Assembly: GCF_001696535.1 (NCBI RefSeq)
Contig: NZ_MBQE01000001.1
Coordinates: 930,001-994,000, forward strand
Origin: Stappia indica
GTDB taxonomy: Bacteria > Pseudomonadota > Alphaproteobacteria > Rhizobiales > Stappiaceae
Reading direction: 5' to 3'
Length of the DNA: 64,000 bases
Position numbers and translations under genes: made by a program. This document shows positions 47,062 to 57,934 of this stretch, in pieces. Within the stretch, counting starts at the first letter, position 1. Each line of letters opens with the position of its first letter. The notes below the pieces were generated by a model. The model did no database searches. It was given only the letters and a program-made list of their open reading frames with translations, and was not told where the DNA came from.

Positions 47062-47439
47062 TTACTTCAGCTCGACCTTGGCGCCGGCCTCTTCGAGCTT
47101 CTTCTTCAGCTCTTCGGCTTCGGCCTTGGCAACGGCTTCCTTGACGGTCTTCGGAGCGCCCTCGACCAGGTCCTTGGCCTCCTTCAGGCCCAGACCGGTG
47201 ATCGCACGCACTTCCTTGATGACGTTGATCTTCTTGTCGCCGGCATCGGCCAGGACGACGTCGAACTCGGTCTTCTCTTCCTCGGCCGGAGCGGCAGCAG
47301 CGCCACCGGCAGCAGCAGCGACGGCGACCGGAGCAGCGGCGGACACGCCCCACTTCTCCTCGAGCATCTTCGAAAGCTCCGCAGCCTCCATGACGGTGAG
47401 CGCGGACAGTTCCTCAACGATCTTTTCGAGATCAGCCAT
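47062..47439 (-). CDS. rplL: 50S ribosomal protein L7/L12
   Basis: The 125-residue stalk protein has an N-terminal dimerisation domain ([20 protein letters not shown]), an Ala-rich hinge, and the factor-binding C-terminal domain ([20 protein letters not shown]). Confidence 0.98.
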   Translation of the reverse strand: MADLEKIVEELSALTVMEAAELSKMLEEKWGVSAAAPVAVAAAAGGAAAAPAEEEKTEFDVVLADAGDKKINVIKEVRAITGLGLKEAKDLVEGAPKTVKEAVAKAEAEELKKKLEEAGAKVELK

Positions 47440-47499
47440 TTTCGTAAGTCCCTATGGTTCGAACCGTGATCGGTCTCGACAGTGTGTATGTGGTCCGCC

Positions 47500-48018
47500 T
47501 TATGCGGCTTCGTCCTTCTTGGCATACGCGCCGAAGACGCGGGCGAGCTGCCCGGCCGGAGCGTTGACAACCTGGGCGATACGGGAAGCGGGGGTCTGGA
47601 TCATGCCCACCAGCTTCGCGCGCAGCTCGTCGAGCGACGGCATCTCGGCAAGCGCCTTGACCCCGTCCGCATTCAGGTTGGTCGTGCCGAGCGCGCCACC
47701 GAGAACAACCAGGTTGTTCGAGGTCTTGGCGAAAGCAACCGTGGCCTTGGCGGCGGCAACCGGATCGTCCGAATAGGCGATGACGGTCGGGCCGGTAAAC
47801 AGACCAGCGATGTGCTCGAGCTCGGTGCCTTGAAGGGCAAGCTTCACAAGACGGTTCTTGGCGACCTTGACCGAGCCTCCAGCGGCACGGACCTGCGACC
47901 GGAAGGCCGTCATTTCCGCAACCGAAAGGCCGGCGTAGTGCGCAACGACGACAACGCCGGTGTTATTCAACACCTCGTTGAACGACGCGACGAACTCTCG
48001 CTTCTCCGCTCTTTCCAC
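47500..48018 (-). CDS. rplJ: 50S ribosomal protein L10
   Basis: The start is a GTG at 48018 ([13 protein letters not shown]) with GGAG upstream, giving 172 residues; the frame extends upstream without homology. The N-terminal globular domain is followed by the C-terminal helix that binds L7/L12 dimers. L10 is expected to autoregulate through the leader. Confidence 0.97.
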   Translation of the reverse strand: MERAEKREFVASFNEVLNNTGVVVVAHYAGLSVAEMTAFRSQVRAAGGSVKVAKNRLVKLALQGTELEHIAGLFTGPTVIAYSDDPVAAAKATVAFAKTSNNLVVLGGALGTTNLNADGVKALAEMPSLDELRAKLVGMIQTPASRIAQVVNAPAGQLARVFGAYAKKDEAA

Positions 48019-48360
48019 TTGCCTACTCCATTTGGCGGCTTGCGCCGCCGGTTTGTCTCTGCCGCCCTCCGGCGGTGCCTTGCGGAACCACCGGTGGACA
48101 ACACCGAGGATCCTGCCCCCTCGCGAGCCATGACAGCGCGGCAAGGACAAACGGTTCGAACCGGTACGGCCTGAGCCGCGAATTCGGTTCGCACCCGTCT
48201 ATGCAGGCCCGTTGGGCTTAAGCGATCCGACAGAAGCCGGATCCACACCTGCAGTCTCGGACAGGACACCTGCCGTTTCCGGCAGGTGATCCGTCCGACG
48301 TTGCCGCCGGACGGAATTCGTGTTCGGCGGCGCGATCAACGCGCCGCCAGCCTGATCAAA
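48019..48360 (-). promoter_or_regulatory. rplJ-rplL leader with three hairpins
   Basis: This 342-bp gap between rplA and rplJ shows three consecutive inverted repeats. They are GGCGGCGC/GCGCCGCC (48326-48348, 7-nt loop, just after rplA), CCGTCCG/CGGACGG (48291-48314) and CACCTGCC/GGCAGGTG (48267-48288, 6-nt loop). In E. coli the corresponding leader binds L10-L12 to control translation. No T run follows the first hairpin, so partial termination is possible. Confidence 0.55.
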
Positions 48361-49056
48361 TCAGGCCGTGACCGTCGACGGGTCGACCTTCAGGCCCGGA
48401 CCCATGGTCGAGCTGACGGCGACGCGCTTCAGGTAGGTACCCTTGGCGCCCGTCGGCTTGGCCTTGACCACGGCATCGACGATCGCCTTGATGTTCTCGC
48501 TCAGCTTGTCGGCCTCGAACGAGGTCTTGCCGACGCCGGCGTGAATGATACCGGCCTTCTCGACGCGGAACTGCACGGCGCCGCCCTTGGCATCGCGCAC
48601 GGCCGAGGCAACGTCCGGGGTCACGGTACCGACCTTCGGGTTCGGCATCAGGCCGCGCGGGCCGAGCACCTTGCCGAGACGGCCGACGAGCGGCATCATG
48701 TCCGGCGTGGCGATGCAGCGATCAAAGTCGATCTTGCCGCTCTGAACCTCGTTCACCAGCTCCTCGGCGCCGACGATGTCCGCACCTGCAGCCTTGGCCT
48801 CATCGGCCTTGTCGCCGCGAGCGAAGACCGCAACGCGAACCGACTTGCCGGTGCCGTTCGGCAGCACGCAGACGCCGCGAACCATCTGGTCGGCGTGACG
48901 CGGGTCGACACCGAGGTTGATGGCGATCTCGACGGACTCGTCGAACTTCGCGGTGGCCCGCTCCTTGACCAGGGCCAGCGCCTCGTCGAGGCCATAGAGC
49001 TTGTTGCGGTCGATGCCCTCGCGGGCAGACTTGATGCGCTTTCCAACCTTCGCCAT
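48361..49056 (-). CDS. rplA: 50S ribosomal protein L1
   Basis: This 231-residue L1-stalk protein has the mid-protein segment [19 protein letters not shown]. It is 4 bp after rplK, so the pair is one operon, and L1 is the usual autorepressor. Confidence 0.98.
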   Translation of the reverse strand: MAKVGKRIKSAREGIDRNKLYGLDEALALVKERATAKFDESVEIAINLGVDPRHADQMVRGVCVLPNGTGKSVRVAVFARGDKADEAKAAGADIVGAEELVNEVQSGKIDFDRCIATPDMMPLVGRLGKVLGPRGLMPNPKVGTVTPDVASAVRDAKGGAVQFRVEKAGIIHAGVGKTSFEADKLSENIKAIVDAVVKAKPTGAKGTYLKRVAVSSTMGPGLKVDPSTVTA

Positions 49057-49060
49057 CGTC

Positions 49061-49492
49061 TTACTCCGTGACCTCGAGACCCATGGACCGCGCCGAGCCT
49101 TCGACCATCAGCATGGCCGCCTCGATGTCGTTCGCGTTCAGGTCCTTCATCTTCGCTTCCGCGATCTCGCGAACCTGGTCACGGGTGACCTTGCCGGCGA
49201 AGCCGCCCTTGCCCGGGGTCTTCGAACCCGACTTCAGGCCCGAAGCCTTCTTCAGGAAGAAGGAGACCGGAGCCGTCTTCACCATGAAGGTGAAGGAGCG
49301 GTCGGAGTAATAGGTGATCACGGTCGGGCACGGAGTGCCCTTCTCGATATCCTGGGTCTGCGCGTTGAATGCCTTGCAGAACTCCATGATGTTGAGGCCG
49401 CGCTGACCAAGCGCAGGACCGATCGGCGGCGACGGGGTCGCGGAGCCGGCCGGCACCTGCAGCTTGATGTAACCTTCGATTTTCTTCGCCAT
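49061..49492 (-). CDS. rplK: 50S ribosomal protein L11
   Basis: The start is the ATG at 49492 ([16 protein letters not shown]), giving 143 residues. [20 protein letters not shown] is the thiostrepton-binding N-terminal region, and the C-terminal domain binds the GTPase-centre RNA. Confidence 0.98.
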   Translation of the reverse strand: MAKKIEGYIKLQVPAGSATPSPPIGPALGQRGLNIMEFCKAFNAQTQDIEKGTPCPTVITYYSDRSFTFMVKTAPVSFFLKKASGLKSGSKTPGKGGFAGKVTRDQVREIAEAKMKDLNANDIEAAMLMVEGSARSMGLEVTE

Positions 49493-49733
49493 TCGTATCT
49501 CCAACTGGCGCTGCCGGATAACCGACGTCTTCAGATCAGGTGGTACAGCCGCAACGCCTCCGGCGAATGGAGCACGTCAGACCTCCCACCAGGGAGCGGG
49601 GAAAATCCCCGTCTTCCCGCCTTTCGGCGGATGCCGGCGACGGATCGCCGGCCCTGCCCGCCCGCCAAAGGTATCGGCGAACGCGGCAAACGGCCCGGGA
49701 TGCCGAACGACAACCCCGGACCGTAAAAGAAAC

Positions 49734-50264
49734 TCAGAGCTTCTCGACCTGACCGTATTCCAGCTCCACCGGGGTCGCACGACCGAAGATCGACACGGCG
49801 ACCTTGAGGCGGGCCCGCTCGTCGTCCACTTCCTCGACGAGACCGGAGAAAGAGGCGAACGGACCGTCGGAGACGCGAACCTGCTCGCCGATCTCGAAGC
49901 TGATGGACGGCTTCGGGCGCTCCACGCCCTCCTGCACCTGGTGCAGGATCCGCATCGCCTCGGAATCCGAGATCGGAATCGGCTTCTGGTCAGCACCCAG
50001 GAACCCGGTGACCTTCGGCGTGTTCTTGATCAGGTGGAACGCCTCGTTGGTCATCTCCATCTTGACCAGAACGTAGCCCGGGAAGAACTTGCGCTCGGCG
50101 TCGACCTTGCGGCCACGCCGCACTTCCACGACCTTCTCCGTCGGAACGAGAATCTCTTCGAAGAGATCCTCAAGTCCCTGCTGCTGCGCTTTTTCCCGAA
50201 TCGCGTCCGCCACCTTCTTCTCGAAATTCGAGTAGGCGTGGACGATATACCAACGCTTGGCCAT
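49734..50264 (-). CDS. nusG: Transcription elongation/antitermination factor NusG
   Basis: The 176-residue protein has the NGN domain beginning KRWYIVHAYSNFEKKVAD and a C-terminal KOW domain (GEQVRVSDGPFASFSGLVEE). It lies 33 bp after secE. The 241-bp gap to rplK holds no further gene that I can see, though it should hold the rplK promoter. Confidence 0.98.
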   Translation of the reverse strand: MAKRWYIVHAYSNFEKKVADAIREKAQQQGLEDLFEEILVPTEKVVEVRRGRKVDAERKFFPGYVLVKMEMTNEAFHLIKNTPKVTGFLGADQKPIPISDSEAMRILHQVQEGVERPKPSISFEIGEQVRVSDGPFASFSGLVEEVDDERARLKVAVSIFGRATPVELEYGQVEKL

Positions 50265-50297
50265 AATCCCTCAAGCCGATTGTGTACCGGACTCCGC

Positions 50298-50495
50298 TCA
50301 GTTGCCGAGACCCAGGAGCAAGCCGATACCCTGACCCATCAGCCAGTCGGCGAGCAAAAAGAAGATGGCGGCGAGGAACACCATGATGAACACCATGACG
50401 GTGGTCACAGCGGTTTCCCTGCGCGTAGGCCACGTCACCTTCGACGTTTCCTTGCGAACTTCGTCGATGAACGTGAAAGGATTCGATTTCGCCAT
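50298..50495 (-). CDS. secE: Protein translocase subunit SecE
   Basis: This 65-residue single-spanning form has the amphipathic FIDEVRKETSKVTWPTRRE helix followed by one membrane helix. Standard secE-nusG order. Confidence 0.96.
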   Translation of the reverse strand: MAKSNPFTFIDEVRKETSKVTWPTRRETAVTTVMVFIMVFLAAIFFLLADWLMGQGIGLLLGLGN

Positions 50496-50602
50496 TCAAC
50501 TGCCGGTCTTTTCACGACACACAGGCGCGCGGAATCATCCACGCGCCTTGGTCGAAAGCTCTAATTAAGGCCTAACGGCCCGTCGATCAAGAGCAAAGGT
50601 GG

Positions 50603-50675
50603 CAGGGGCGGAGGGACTCGAACCCCCGGCCCTCGGTTTTGGAGACCGATGCTCTACCAACTGAGCTACACCCCT
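50603..50675 (-). tRNA. tRNA-Trp (CCA anticodon)
   Basis: Acceptor AGGGGTG pairs with CGCCCCT, and the anticodon loop CTCCAAA has CCA. The T loop is GGTTCGAGTC and CCA is encoded at 50600-50602. It lies between tufB and secE as in many proteobacteria. Confidence 0.97.
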
Positions 50676-50805
50676 AGACCTTTCGCGATCTGACTTAGAT
50701 AACTTTCCCCGCCGCTTCAAGCGTGAAATGCACATTCCGGCAAATTATTCACATCCTTGCGCTTTTTCGCCTGGCCCAAAGGCGGCAAGCCGCGAGCGCA
50801 AAACG

Positions 50806-50836
50806 AAAAAGGGCGCCGCCCGGAGGCGACGCCCTT
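50806..50836 (-). terminator. Intrinsic terminator downstream of tufB
   Basis: On the minus strand AAGGGCGTCGCC and GGCGGCGCCCTT pair with one mismatch and are followed by a run of T. It lies just past the hairpin shared by both tuf genes and separates tufB from tRNA-Trp. Confidence 0.8.
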
Positions 50837-50844
50837 GAACCCGA

Positions 50845-52054
<1,210 letters not shown>

Positions 52055-52190
52055 CGTCGCTCTCTGTTAACTTGCGGTTAAGTCCATCATTTCGATCAAG
52101 ACCCGACCGCCCCAGGGCGGTGGATGCTAAGCAGGGCATGCGCGTTTGTCGTAAAGCCTGGTCAGGAGCAGCAGAGTCACTCGAAAGTGG

Positions 52191-52261
52191 AGCGGGTGAA
52201 GGGAATCGAACCCTCGTCATCAGCTTGGAAGGCTGCTGCTCTACCATTGAGCTACACCCGC
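52191..52261 (-). tRNA. tRNA-Gly (TCC anticodon)
   Basis: Acceptor GCGGGTG pairs with CACCCGC, anticodon loop CTTCCAA, T loop GGTTCGATTC, CCA encoded at 52188-52190. Located between tRNA-Tyr and tufB. Confidence 0.97.
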
Positions 52262-52283
52262 CGCCTGCCGCAAGGGGGGATGG

Positions 52284-52365
52284 TGGAGGAGGTTGGATTC
52301 GAACCAACGTAGGCCAAGCCAACGGATTTACAGTCCGTCCCCTTTAACCACTCGGGCACTCCTCC
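52284..52365 (-). tRNA. tRNA-Tyr (GTA anticodon)
   Basis: A class II tRNA with long variable arm. Acceptor GGAGGAG pairs with CTCCTCC, the anticodon is GTA in the loop CTGTAAA, and CCA is encoded at 52281-52283. First gene of the tRNA-tufB-tRNA-secE-nusG set. Confidence 0.97.
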
Positions 52366-52573
52366 GTTTCACCGCCCTGTCGCCGAAGCGTCTTGGATGG
52401 CTTCACGAAAACGCCTCGCAAAACAATCGCGAGGCCGCTCCCGTGGCGCGTGTTATGTAGAACCGGCATGGGGGTGTCAACACCCATTTACAGCCTTTGG
52501 ACACAAAAACGACCGCCTGTCCGGCAGCGGTTTCTCCTTGCCGGTGGATCACCTTGCGGATAATCGCTCGCTC

Positions 52574-53557
52574 ATGACACGACCCGACACACCGGCCGGC
52601 CCGTCCGGCACTCCCGCGAGCTCCGAGGATACCGGCGCTCACACGCCCGCCCGCCCCCGCGGCAAACCCCAGCACGGCGCTTCCGGCGGCGGCAGGGACT
52701 ACAAGGATGCCAAGAACCGGGGAGCCAAGGGTGGCTACAGAAAAGGCAGCGGCAAGCCGGCCTCGCAGGGCGCCGCCCATGATGGAGAGGGGCGCCGCCC
52801 CTTCGCCAAGGCCCGCCCCCGCCCCTCGCGCGATGGAGATGCCGCCGAAGGCCCGGTGCTTCTTTATGGCCTGCATACGATCGAGGCGGCCTTCCGCAAC
52901 TCAGACCGCCGCCGCCACCGGCTGCTGGCGACTGAGAATGCCCAGCGCCGGCTGAGCGAGCGCGGAATCACCTTCGACGTTCCTGTGGAAACAGTGAACC
53001 CGCGGCAGCTCGACCATCTCGTGGGGCGCGACGCGGTGCATCAGGGCGCCGTGCTGGAAGCGGATCCCCTGCCCGCCTTCGGCCCGCGCGATCTCGCCAA
53101 GGCGCGGCTGGTGCTGGCTCTCGACCAGGTCACCGACCCGCATAATGTCGGCGCCATCCTGCGCTCCGCCGTGGCGCTTGCCGCCGATGCGGTGGTCACG
53201 ACCGAGCGGCACGCCCCGGAAGAAGGCTCCGTCCTGGCGAAGTCGGCCTCCGGCGCGCTCGACATGGTCCGGCACGTGCGCGTGAAGAACATGGCGCGCT
53301 TCGTCACGGAAATGCGCGAAGCCGGGTTCCAGGCCATCGCCCTCGACAGCGAGGGGACCGCGCGTCTGGAGGAAACCGAGATGGGCGGCAAGGTGCTGCT
53401 GGTGCTCGGCTCCGAAGGAAAAGGCGTGCGCCAGGGCGTGCGCGAGGCATGCAACACGCTCGCCCGGCTCGACATGCCCGGCGCCATCGCCTCGCTCAAC
53501 GTCTCGAACGCGGCGGTTCTGTCGCTCTATGTCACGCGCGTGAAGATGGGGCTCTGA
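52574..53557 (+). CDS. rlmB: SpoU-family 23S rRNA 2'-O-methyltransferase RlmB-like
   Basis: This 327-residue protein starts at the ATG at 52574. The first 95 residues are a low-complexity Gly/Arg/Lys/Pro-rich extension, probably an RNA-binding tail. A substrate-binding domain follows (LLYGLHTIEAAFRN). The SPOUT knot domain then carries the three motifs: DQVTDPHNVGAILRSA, VLGSEGKGVR and SLNVSNAAVLSLY. It methylates a guanosine in 23S rRNA, with the E. coli G2251 enzyme as reference. Confidence 0.9.
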   Translation: MTRPDTPAGPSGTPASSEDTGAHTPARPRGKPQHGASGGGRDYKDAKNRGAKGGYRKGSGKPASQGAAHDGEGRRPFAKARPRPSRDGDAAEGPVLLYGLHTIEAAFRNSDRRRHRLLATENAQRRLSERGITFDVPVETVNPRQLDHLVGRDAVHQGAVLEADPLPAFGPRDLAKARLVLALDQVTDPHNVGAILRSAVALAADAVVTTERHAPEEGSVLAKSASGALDMVRHVRVKNMARFVTEMREAGFQAIALDSEGTARLEETEMGGKVLLVLGSEGKGVRQGVREACNTLARLDMPGAIASLNVSNAAVLSLYVTRVKMGL

Positions 53558-53635
53558 GCCCCATCCTTGCATCTCCTTGAGACTGAAGGCGCGCCCCTCT
53601 CCCGAAATACCCTTTGATAGCCAGCCGCTTAATTC

Positions 53636-53664
53636 TTGACTCAATAACTCAAGTTAAATATTGC
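53636..53664 (+). promoter_or_regulatory. Candidate promoter of the TonB receptor operon
   Basis: TTGACT at 53636-53641 and TATTGC at 53659-53664 are spaced by 17 bp in an AT-rich island about 90 bp upstream of the receptor start. ACTCAA occurs twice within it and CTTGA/TCAAG form a short inverted repeat, possibly a regulator site. No clear Fur box. Confidence 0.35.
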
Positions 53665-53753
53665 CGACCTTGGGCGCTTGATCGCCCAAGCCAGCTTTTG
53701 CGCGAGCCACCCTCTCTTCACTTCCACTCAAGACAATAATTGAGGGCCCCATC

Positions 53754-56460
53754 GTGCAAAATGCCAGGAAGCGCGCCGCGATCAGCGGTGTCGCAACGAT
53801 CGTGCTTGTCCTGCCGGCAGCATCCTTTGCCCAGTCGCAGGCACCCGCCGTCTCCCCCGCCGTATTGGCCGACGACCAGGCACAGGAAACCTCCGATCCC
53901 CGCGCGACCGGCACTCCCGCCGACAATAAGGAGAAGGACGGCGAGCCGGAGAAAGCCACGCCTCTCAGCCGGATCATCGTCCCCTTCTACGAGCTGCTGA
54001 GCCCGCGCAGTCGCGCGGATGTCGGCACGACAACGCTCGACCAGGAAGGATTCACCGTACGCACCGATGGCAGCGGCGATGCCAACTCCGCCCTGCGCGG
54101 CCTGCCGAACGTGCAATACCAGAACGAAACCGACACGGACGCGGGCATCGACGGCCAGAAGATTCTCGACACTCGGCCCGAGCTCCTCTCCATCTCGGGC
54201 GGGCGCACCTACGAAAACAACTTCATTGTCAACGGCATCCCGACCAACACGGTCACCGGCTCGGTCGAGCGCTATGGCAACTCGGAGCTGGCCAGCGACA
54301 CCAATACGCCCAATGCCGACCGCTTCTACGGCCTGCATCCCCAGACGATCTTCGTGCCGTCCGATTTTGTGGACAGCGTGACCGTCGTCGACAGCAATGC
54401 CTCAGCGCGCTATGGCAACTTCCAGGGCGGCGTCGTTTCCTACGAATTGAAAAAGCCCAACACGGAACGCTGGACAGGCACGGCAAGCGTTAAGGTCGAA
54501 AGCGACAAGTTCGTCAGCTACAACATCGCGACGACCGACGGCACCAACCCGCTCGAGCGCAAACCACCGGAGTTCACCAAGATCAAGTCATCGCTTTCGC
54601 TGAGCGGGCCAATCAACGAAATTTTCTCGATGATTGCGCAGTACAGCAGGACCGATGCAACCACCAAGAAGCAAAAAGACTACATCTATTACTCCGGAGA
54701 CATCCGGGAAGATTCCCTGAATAATTTCTTCAGGCTCCAGTTCGACGCCAAAACGGACTACGGACTGTTCTCACTGGAGGGAATGGTCACCGACTATACG
54801 CAAGGGTACGAAAGCCCGAACTGGCGCGACATGCGTGTCGACGTCTCCACCCGGACCTATGCCGGCAAGCTCGAGCATTCCTACACGTTCGACACTGTCG
54901 AAACGCCGCTCGGCCGGATTCTCGGCCTGACGCTCGACACCAAGGCCGTCGTCTCCCACTCCTCGACGCGTAACCAGACGAACAGCGACACCGCCCGCGT
55001 TTACCAGATCAGGCAAGGCACCAGAACCGCCAGCCAATGGACGTCGAGCGATCCGGATATCCTTTCCTGGTGCCGGCTCGACCCGACGACGACAACGAAT
55101 GTCATCTGCTACGAAGGCGGATATGGCGCGAACAAGGTCCAGGAACAGACGCAATATCTCTTCGGCCAGAACGTTACGGGGTCCATCTGGGCCGGGACGT
55201 TCGAGGCCGGCTTCGACCTGACCCACACGAACGCGCGCCGCACGCGGGAAAGCGACTTTACCTACTACACCAGGGTCAACACGCTCTGGGATGCCCGCTC
55301 CCTCGGGCTCAGCCAGTTCAATTGCCTGGGCAGCGAGGCCTGCGGCCCCGATCAGTATGCGATTTTCAAATCGATCTGGGCGGCGTTCGACAACACGACA
55401 ACCCTCAACTCGGCGGATGCCTGGCTGCAACTCGAGCAGACCTTCGGCTGGCTGACGGTACGGCCGGGCGTGCGGCTCCAGGTCGACGACTACCAGAAGA
55501 ACGTCAATATCGCGCCGCGCATCGCAGCGACGCTCACGCCCACCGAGCGGATCGAGCTCTCCGCCGGTTTCAACCGCTATTACAACGGCGCAAGCCTTGC
55601 CTATGCCATCCGCGACAATCAGCCCCGCGGGCAGAGCTACGTGCGCAGCCATGACGGCAGCGGCAATGTCACCGACGACTGGACGATGCGCACGCCCACC
55701 GGAGTCTATGGCAACAGGGCGTCGGACCTGCGAACCCCCCTTCACGGACGAATGGGTGGCCGGCCTCAAGGTCATCGACCCGCTCACCGACGGTGCGTTC
55801 CGCCTTCGCTATGTGAACCGCGCGATGAAGGACCAGTATGCTGCGGCGGATCTCGGCGGCAATGTCAGGGAACTGACCAATTCCGGCACCGGGGCCTACG
55901 AATCCGCCACCGCAGAATATGCCAAGACCTGGAACGTGGAGCGGTTCCGCTTCCTCGATCACCTGACGCTGACTGCCTCCTTCACCTGGTCCGCCCAGGA
56001 GCTGTCGCCCGACAGCTACTTCTATGACGAAGACGACCTCCTCGACCGGATCCTCTACAATGGTCAGTCCTATTCGGTCGCGGGCTTCTCCGTGGTGACC
56101 GGAAACATGGACATCCCCATGCGCGCCCAGCTCGCGATGATGACGAGCTGGTACGAGGGCCGGTTCAACCTGGGCTTCGCCGCCAACTACAACTTCCCCT
56201 TCACCGGCGTCGAAGACACGGGACGCACGCAGGTGTTCGAGGGCGTTCGCCACGACGTCTGGGAGGACAAGGATTTCGACGGGACACTCACCGTCGACCT
56301 GCACTCCAACCTTGTCCTTCTGCGCGACGGGCACAGAAGCGTCAGCCTGACCCTGGTCGCCAACAATCTCTTCAACGAAATCGGCAACGCGTCGGCCAAC
56401 AACAGCAACCCCTTCATCAAGGGGCGGAGCTTCTGGCTCGGCCTCACCACCACGTTCTGA
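53754..56460 (+). pseudogene. TonB-dependent outer-membrane receptor, frameshifted
   Basis: The reading begins at a GTG (MQNARKRAAIS) with a GAGGG site and a signal peptide of about 26 residues. A plug domain follows (SISGGRTYENNFIVNGI, SARYGNFQGGVVSYELK), then a long beta barrel. At 55735-55740 a run of six C shifts the frame: upstream it reads ASDLRTP, and the barrel continues as FTDEWVAGLKV one frame over, ending ...GRSFWLGLTTTF at 56460. Five C would restore one protein of about 900 residues. Either a recent inactivation or a sequencing/assembly error. Followed 9 bp later by a di-haem peroxidase gene in the same operon. Ligand unknown, probably a metal complex. Confidence 0.85.
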
Positions 56461-56469
56461 AGAAGAGCC

Positions 56470-57627
56470 ATGCCCTTCTTCCGTTTCTTCATGGGTCTGT
56501 GGGGCCTGTGCCTTGCCGTTGTCCTGCTCATGCCGGCGCTGCTGATACAGGAGCGCTGGCAGAGAGCCGGCGACGACCGGCTCGCCTCGACCTTTCCTTC
56601 CCGGCCGGATGAAGGAGACTTCGAGGCCTTGCGCCGGGCCTATGCGCGTCCGCCATCGGAATGGCCACGTGCGCTCGTCGAACCGGAGGTCGCCTTCGTC
56701 GAGCTCGGGCCGCTCGAGCGGCGACCGAACCCGCAAGGCACCGAGCTGGCGAAGGCACGCCTCGGGCTCAGACTGTTCGAGGATCCGCTGCTCTCGGCAT
56801 CCGGGCACTTCTCCTGCCAATCCTGCCACAACCGGCAGCTCGGCTGGGGCGACGGGCTAAGGGTGTCGGTCGGGCACGGACGACAGGAGGGGCGGCGCAA
56901 TGCCCCTTCGCTCTTCGGGGTCGCCTATCGCGATGCATTCTTCTGGGACGGACGGGCGACAACGCTCGAGCAGCAGGCCGCCGGCCCCCTGCTGAGCCCC
57001 GTCGAGATGGCCAATGACAGTCTCGAGGACGTGGTGGAGCGCCTGCGCGCAAGGCCGGACTATGTCCGCGCCTTCGGACAGGTCTACGGCGAAACGACCA
57101 TCACGTTTTCGCAGGTTGCCGACGCCTTGGCCGCCTTCCAGCGCACGCTGGAACGCGGAACGCGATTCGACCGCTTCGCCGCAGGACTGCCTGTCCGCTT
57201 CTCCGACGAGGAGATTTGGGGCCTCAACCTCTTCCGCGGCAAGGCGGGCTGCGCCAATTGCCATTTCGGCCCGCTGCTGACCGACCAGAAGATGCACAAT
57301 CTGGGGCTCACCTTCTTTCGTCGCCGGCTGCAGGATCTCGGCCGCTATGAGGAGACCGGCGATCCGCAGGACATCGGCCTGTTCCGCACGCCGCCCTTGC
57401 GCCATGTGCGGCTGACAGCACCCTACATGCACAACGGGATCATGCCCCGCCTCGCCAACGTCATCGCCTTCTATATTCAGGGCGGTGGCCGCATCCGGCC
57501 GCGCAACGAGGCGGAAGCAGCCGACCCGCTCTGGCCTCACGCAGCGCGCACCTCGCCGCTGCTCAAGCGCCTCGATCTGGAGCAGGCGGAGATCGAGGCG
57601 CTGATCGCGTTTCTCGAGAGCTTGTGA
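56470..57627 (+). CDS. Di-haem cytochrome c peroxidase / MauG-family protein
   Basis: This 385-residue protein has an N-terminal membrane anchor or signal (about 8-28). It has two haem c motifs, CQSCH at 116-120 and CANCH at 261-265. Further family segments are PSLFGVAYRDAFFWDGR, LLSPVEMAN and APYMHNGIMPRLANV. Periplasmic. Bacterial cytochrome c peroxidases reduce hydrogen peroxide, while MauG-like relatives such as MbnH oxidise partner proteins; the sequence does not settle which. The link to a TonB receptor suggests a role in metal uptake. Confidence 0.88.
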   Translation: MPFFRFFMGLWGLCLAVVLLMPALLIQERWQRAGDDRLASTFPSRPDEGDFEALRRAYARPPSEWPRALVEPEVAFVELGPLERRPNPQGTELAKARLGLRLFEDPLLSASGHFSCQSCHNRQLGWGDGLRVSVGHGRQEGRRNAPSLFGVAYRDAFFWDGRATTLEQQAAGPLLSPVEMANDSLEDVVERLRARPDYVRAFGQVYGETTITFSQVADALAAFQRTLERGTRFDRFAAGLPVRFSDEEIWGLNLFRGKAGCANCHFGPLLTDQKMHNLGLTFFRRRLQDLGRYEETGDPQDIGLFRTPPLRHVRLTAPYMHNGIMPRLANVIAFYIQGGGRIRPRNEAEAADPLWPHAARTSPLLKRLDLEQAEIEALIAFLESL

Positions 57628-57640
57628 ACAGGCAGAGCCG

Positions 57641-57665
57641 CAGCGTGCCCGGCACGTTCGTTTTT
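57641..57665 (+). terminator. Probable terminator of the receptor-peroxidase operon
   Basis: CGTGC (57644-57648) and GCACG (57652-57656) form a short GC-rich stem followed by TTCG and a run of five T, about 17 nt after the peroxidase stop. Confidence 0.5.
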
Positions 57666-57727
57666 GAGGAAAGCACCCTTCGAAACGGATGCGCGCCTGC
57701 GAAAGGTGTGCTAAAGGCCGCTCCGAT

Positions 57728-57800
57728 GCCGGTATAGCTCAGCTGGTAGAGCACCTGATTTGTAATCAGGGGGTCACGGGTTCGAATCCTGTTGCCGGCA
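57728..57800 (+). tRNA. tRNA-Thr (TGT anticodon), probable prophage attachment site
   Basis: Acceptor GCCGGTA pairs with TGCCGGC, anticodon loop TTTGTAA has TGT, T loop GGTTCGAATC, CCA encoded at 57801-57803. The 3' end lies about 130 bp from the first phage gene, so it is the likely attB. The matching att copy would be outside the window. Confidence 0.96.
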
Positions 57801-57857
57801 CCACCATTTCCCCTTTGAACGGCAATCCCTTGCAAGGAAACGCGAGGGAGAACGCAA

Positions 57858-57915
57858 GCGGAACATGAGACCTTTTGAGACCTACACTAGGTCTCACGTG
57901 AGACTTATGTTCCGC
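57858..57915. repeat. Nested inverted and direct repeats at the prophage border
   Basis: Outer arms GCGGAACAT (57858-57866) and ATGTTCCGC (57907-57915) are exact reverse complements. Inside are TGAGACC at 57866-57872 and 57876-57882, the inverse GGTCTCA at 57890-57896, and the palindrome GTCTCACGTGAGAC at 57891-57904. Could be a terminator-like structure, an operator, or an integrase/excisionase arm site; the sequence alone does not decide. Confidence 0.7.
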
Positions 57916-57934
57916 CGCTGTTCGCATCGAGCCC

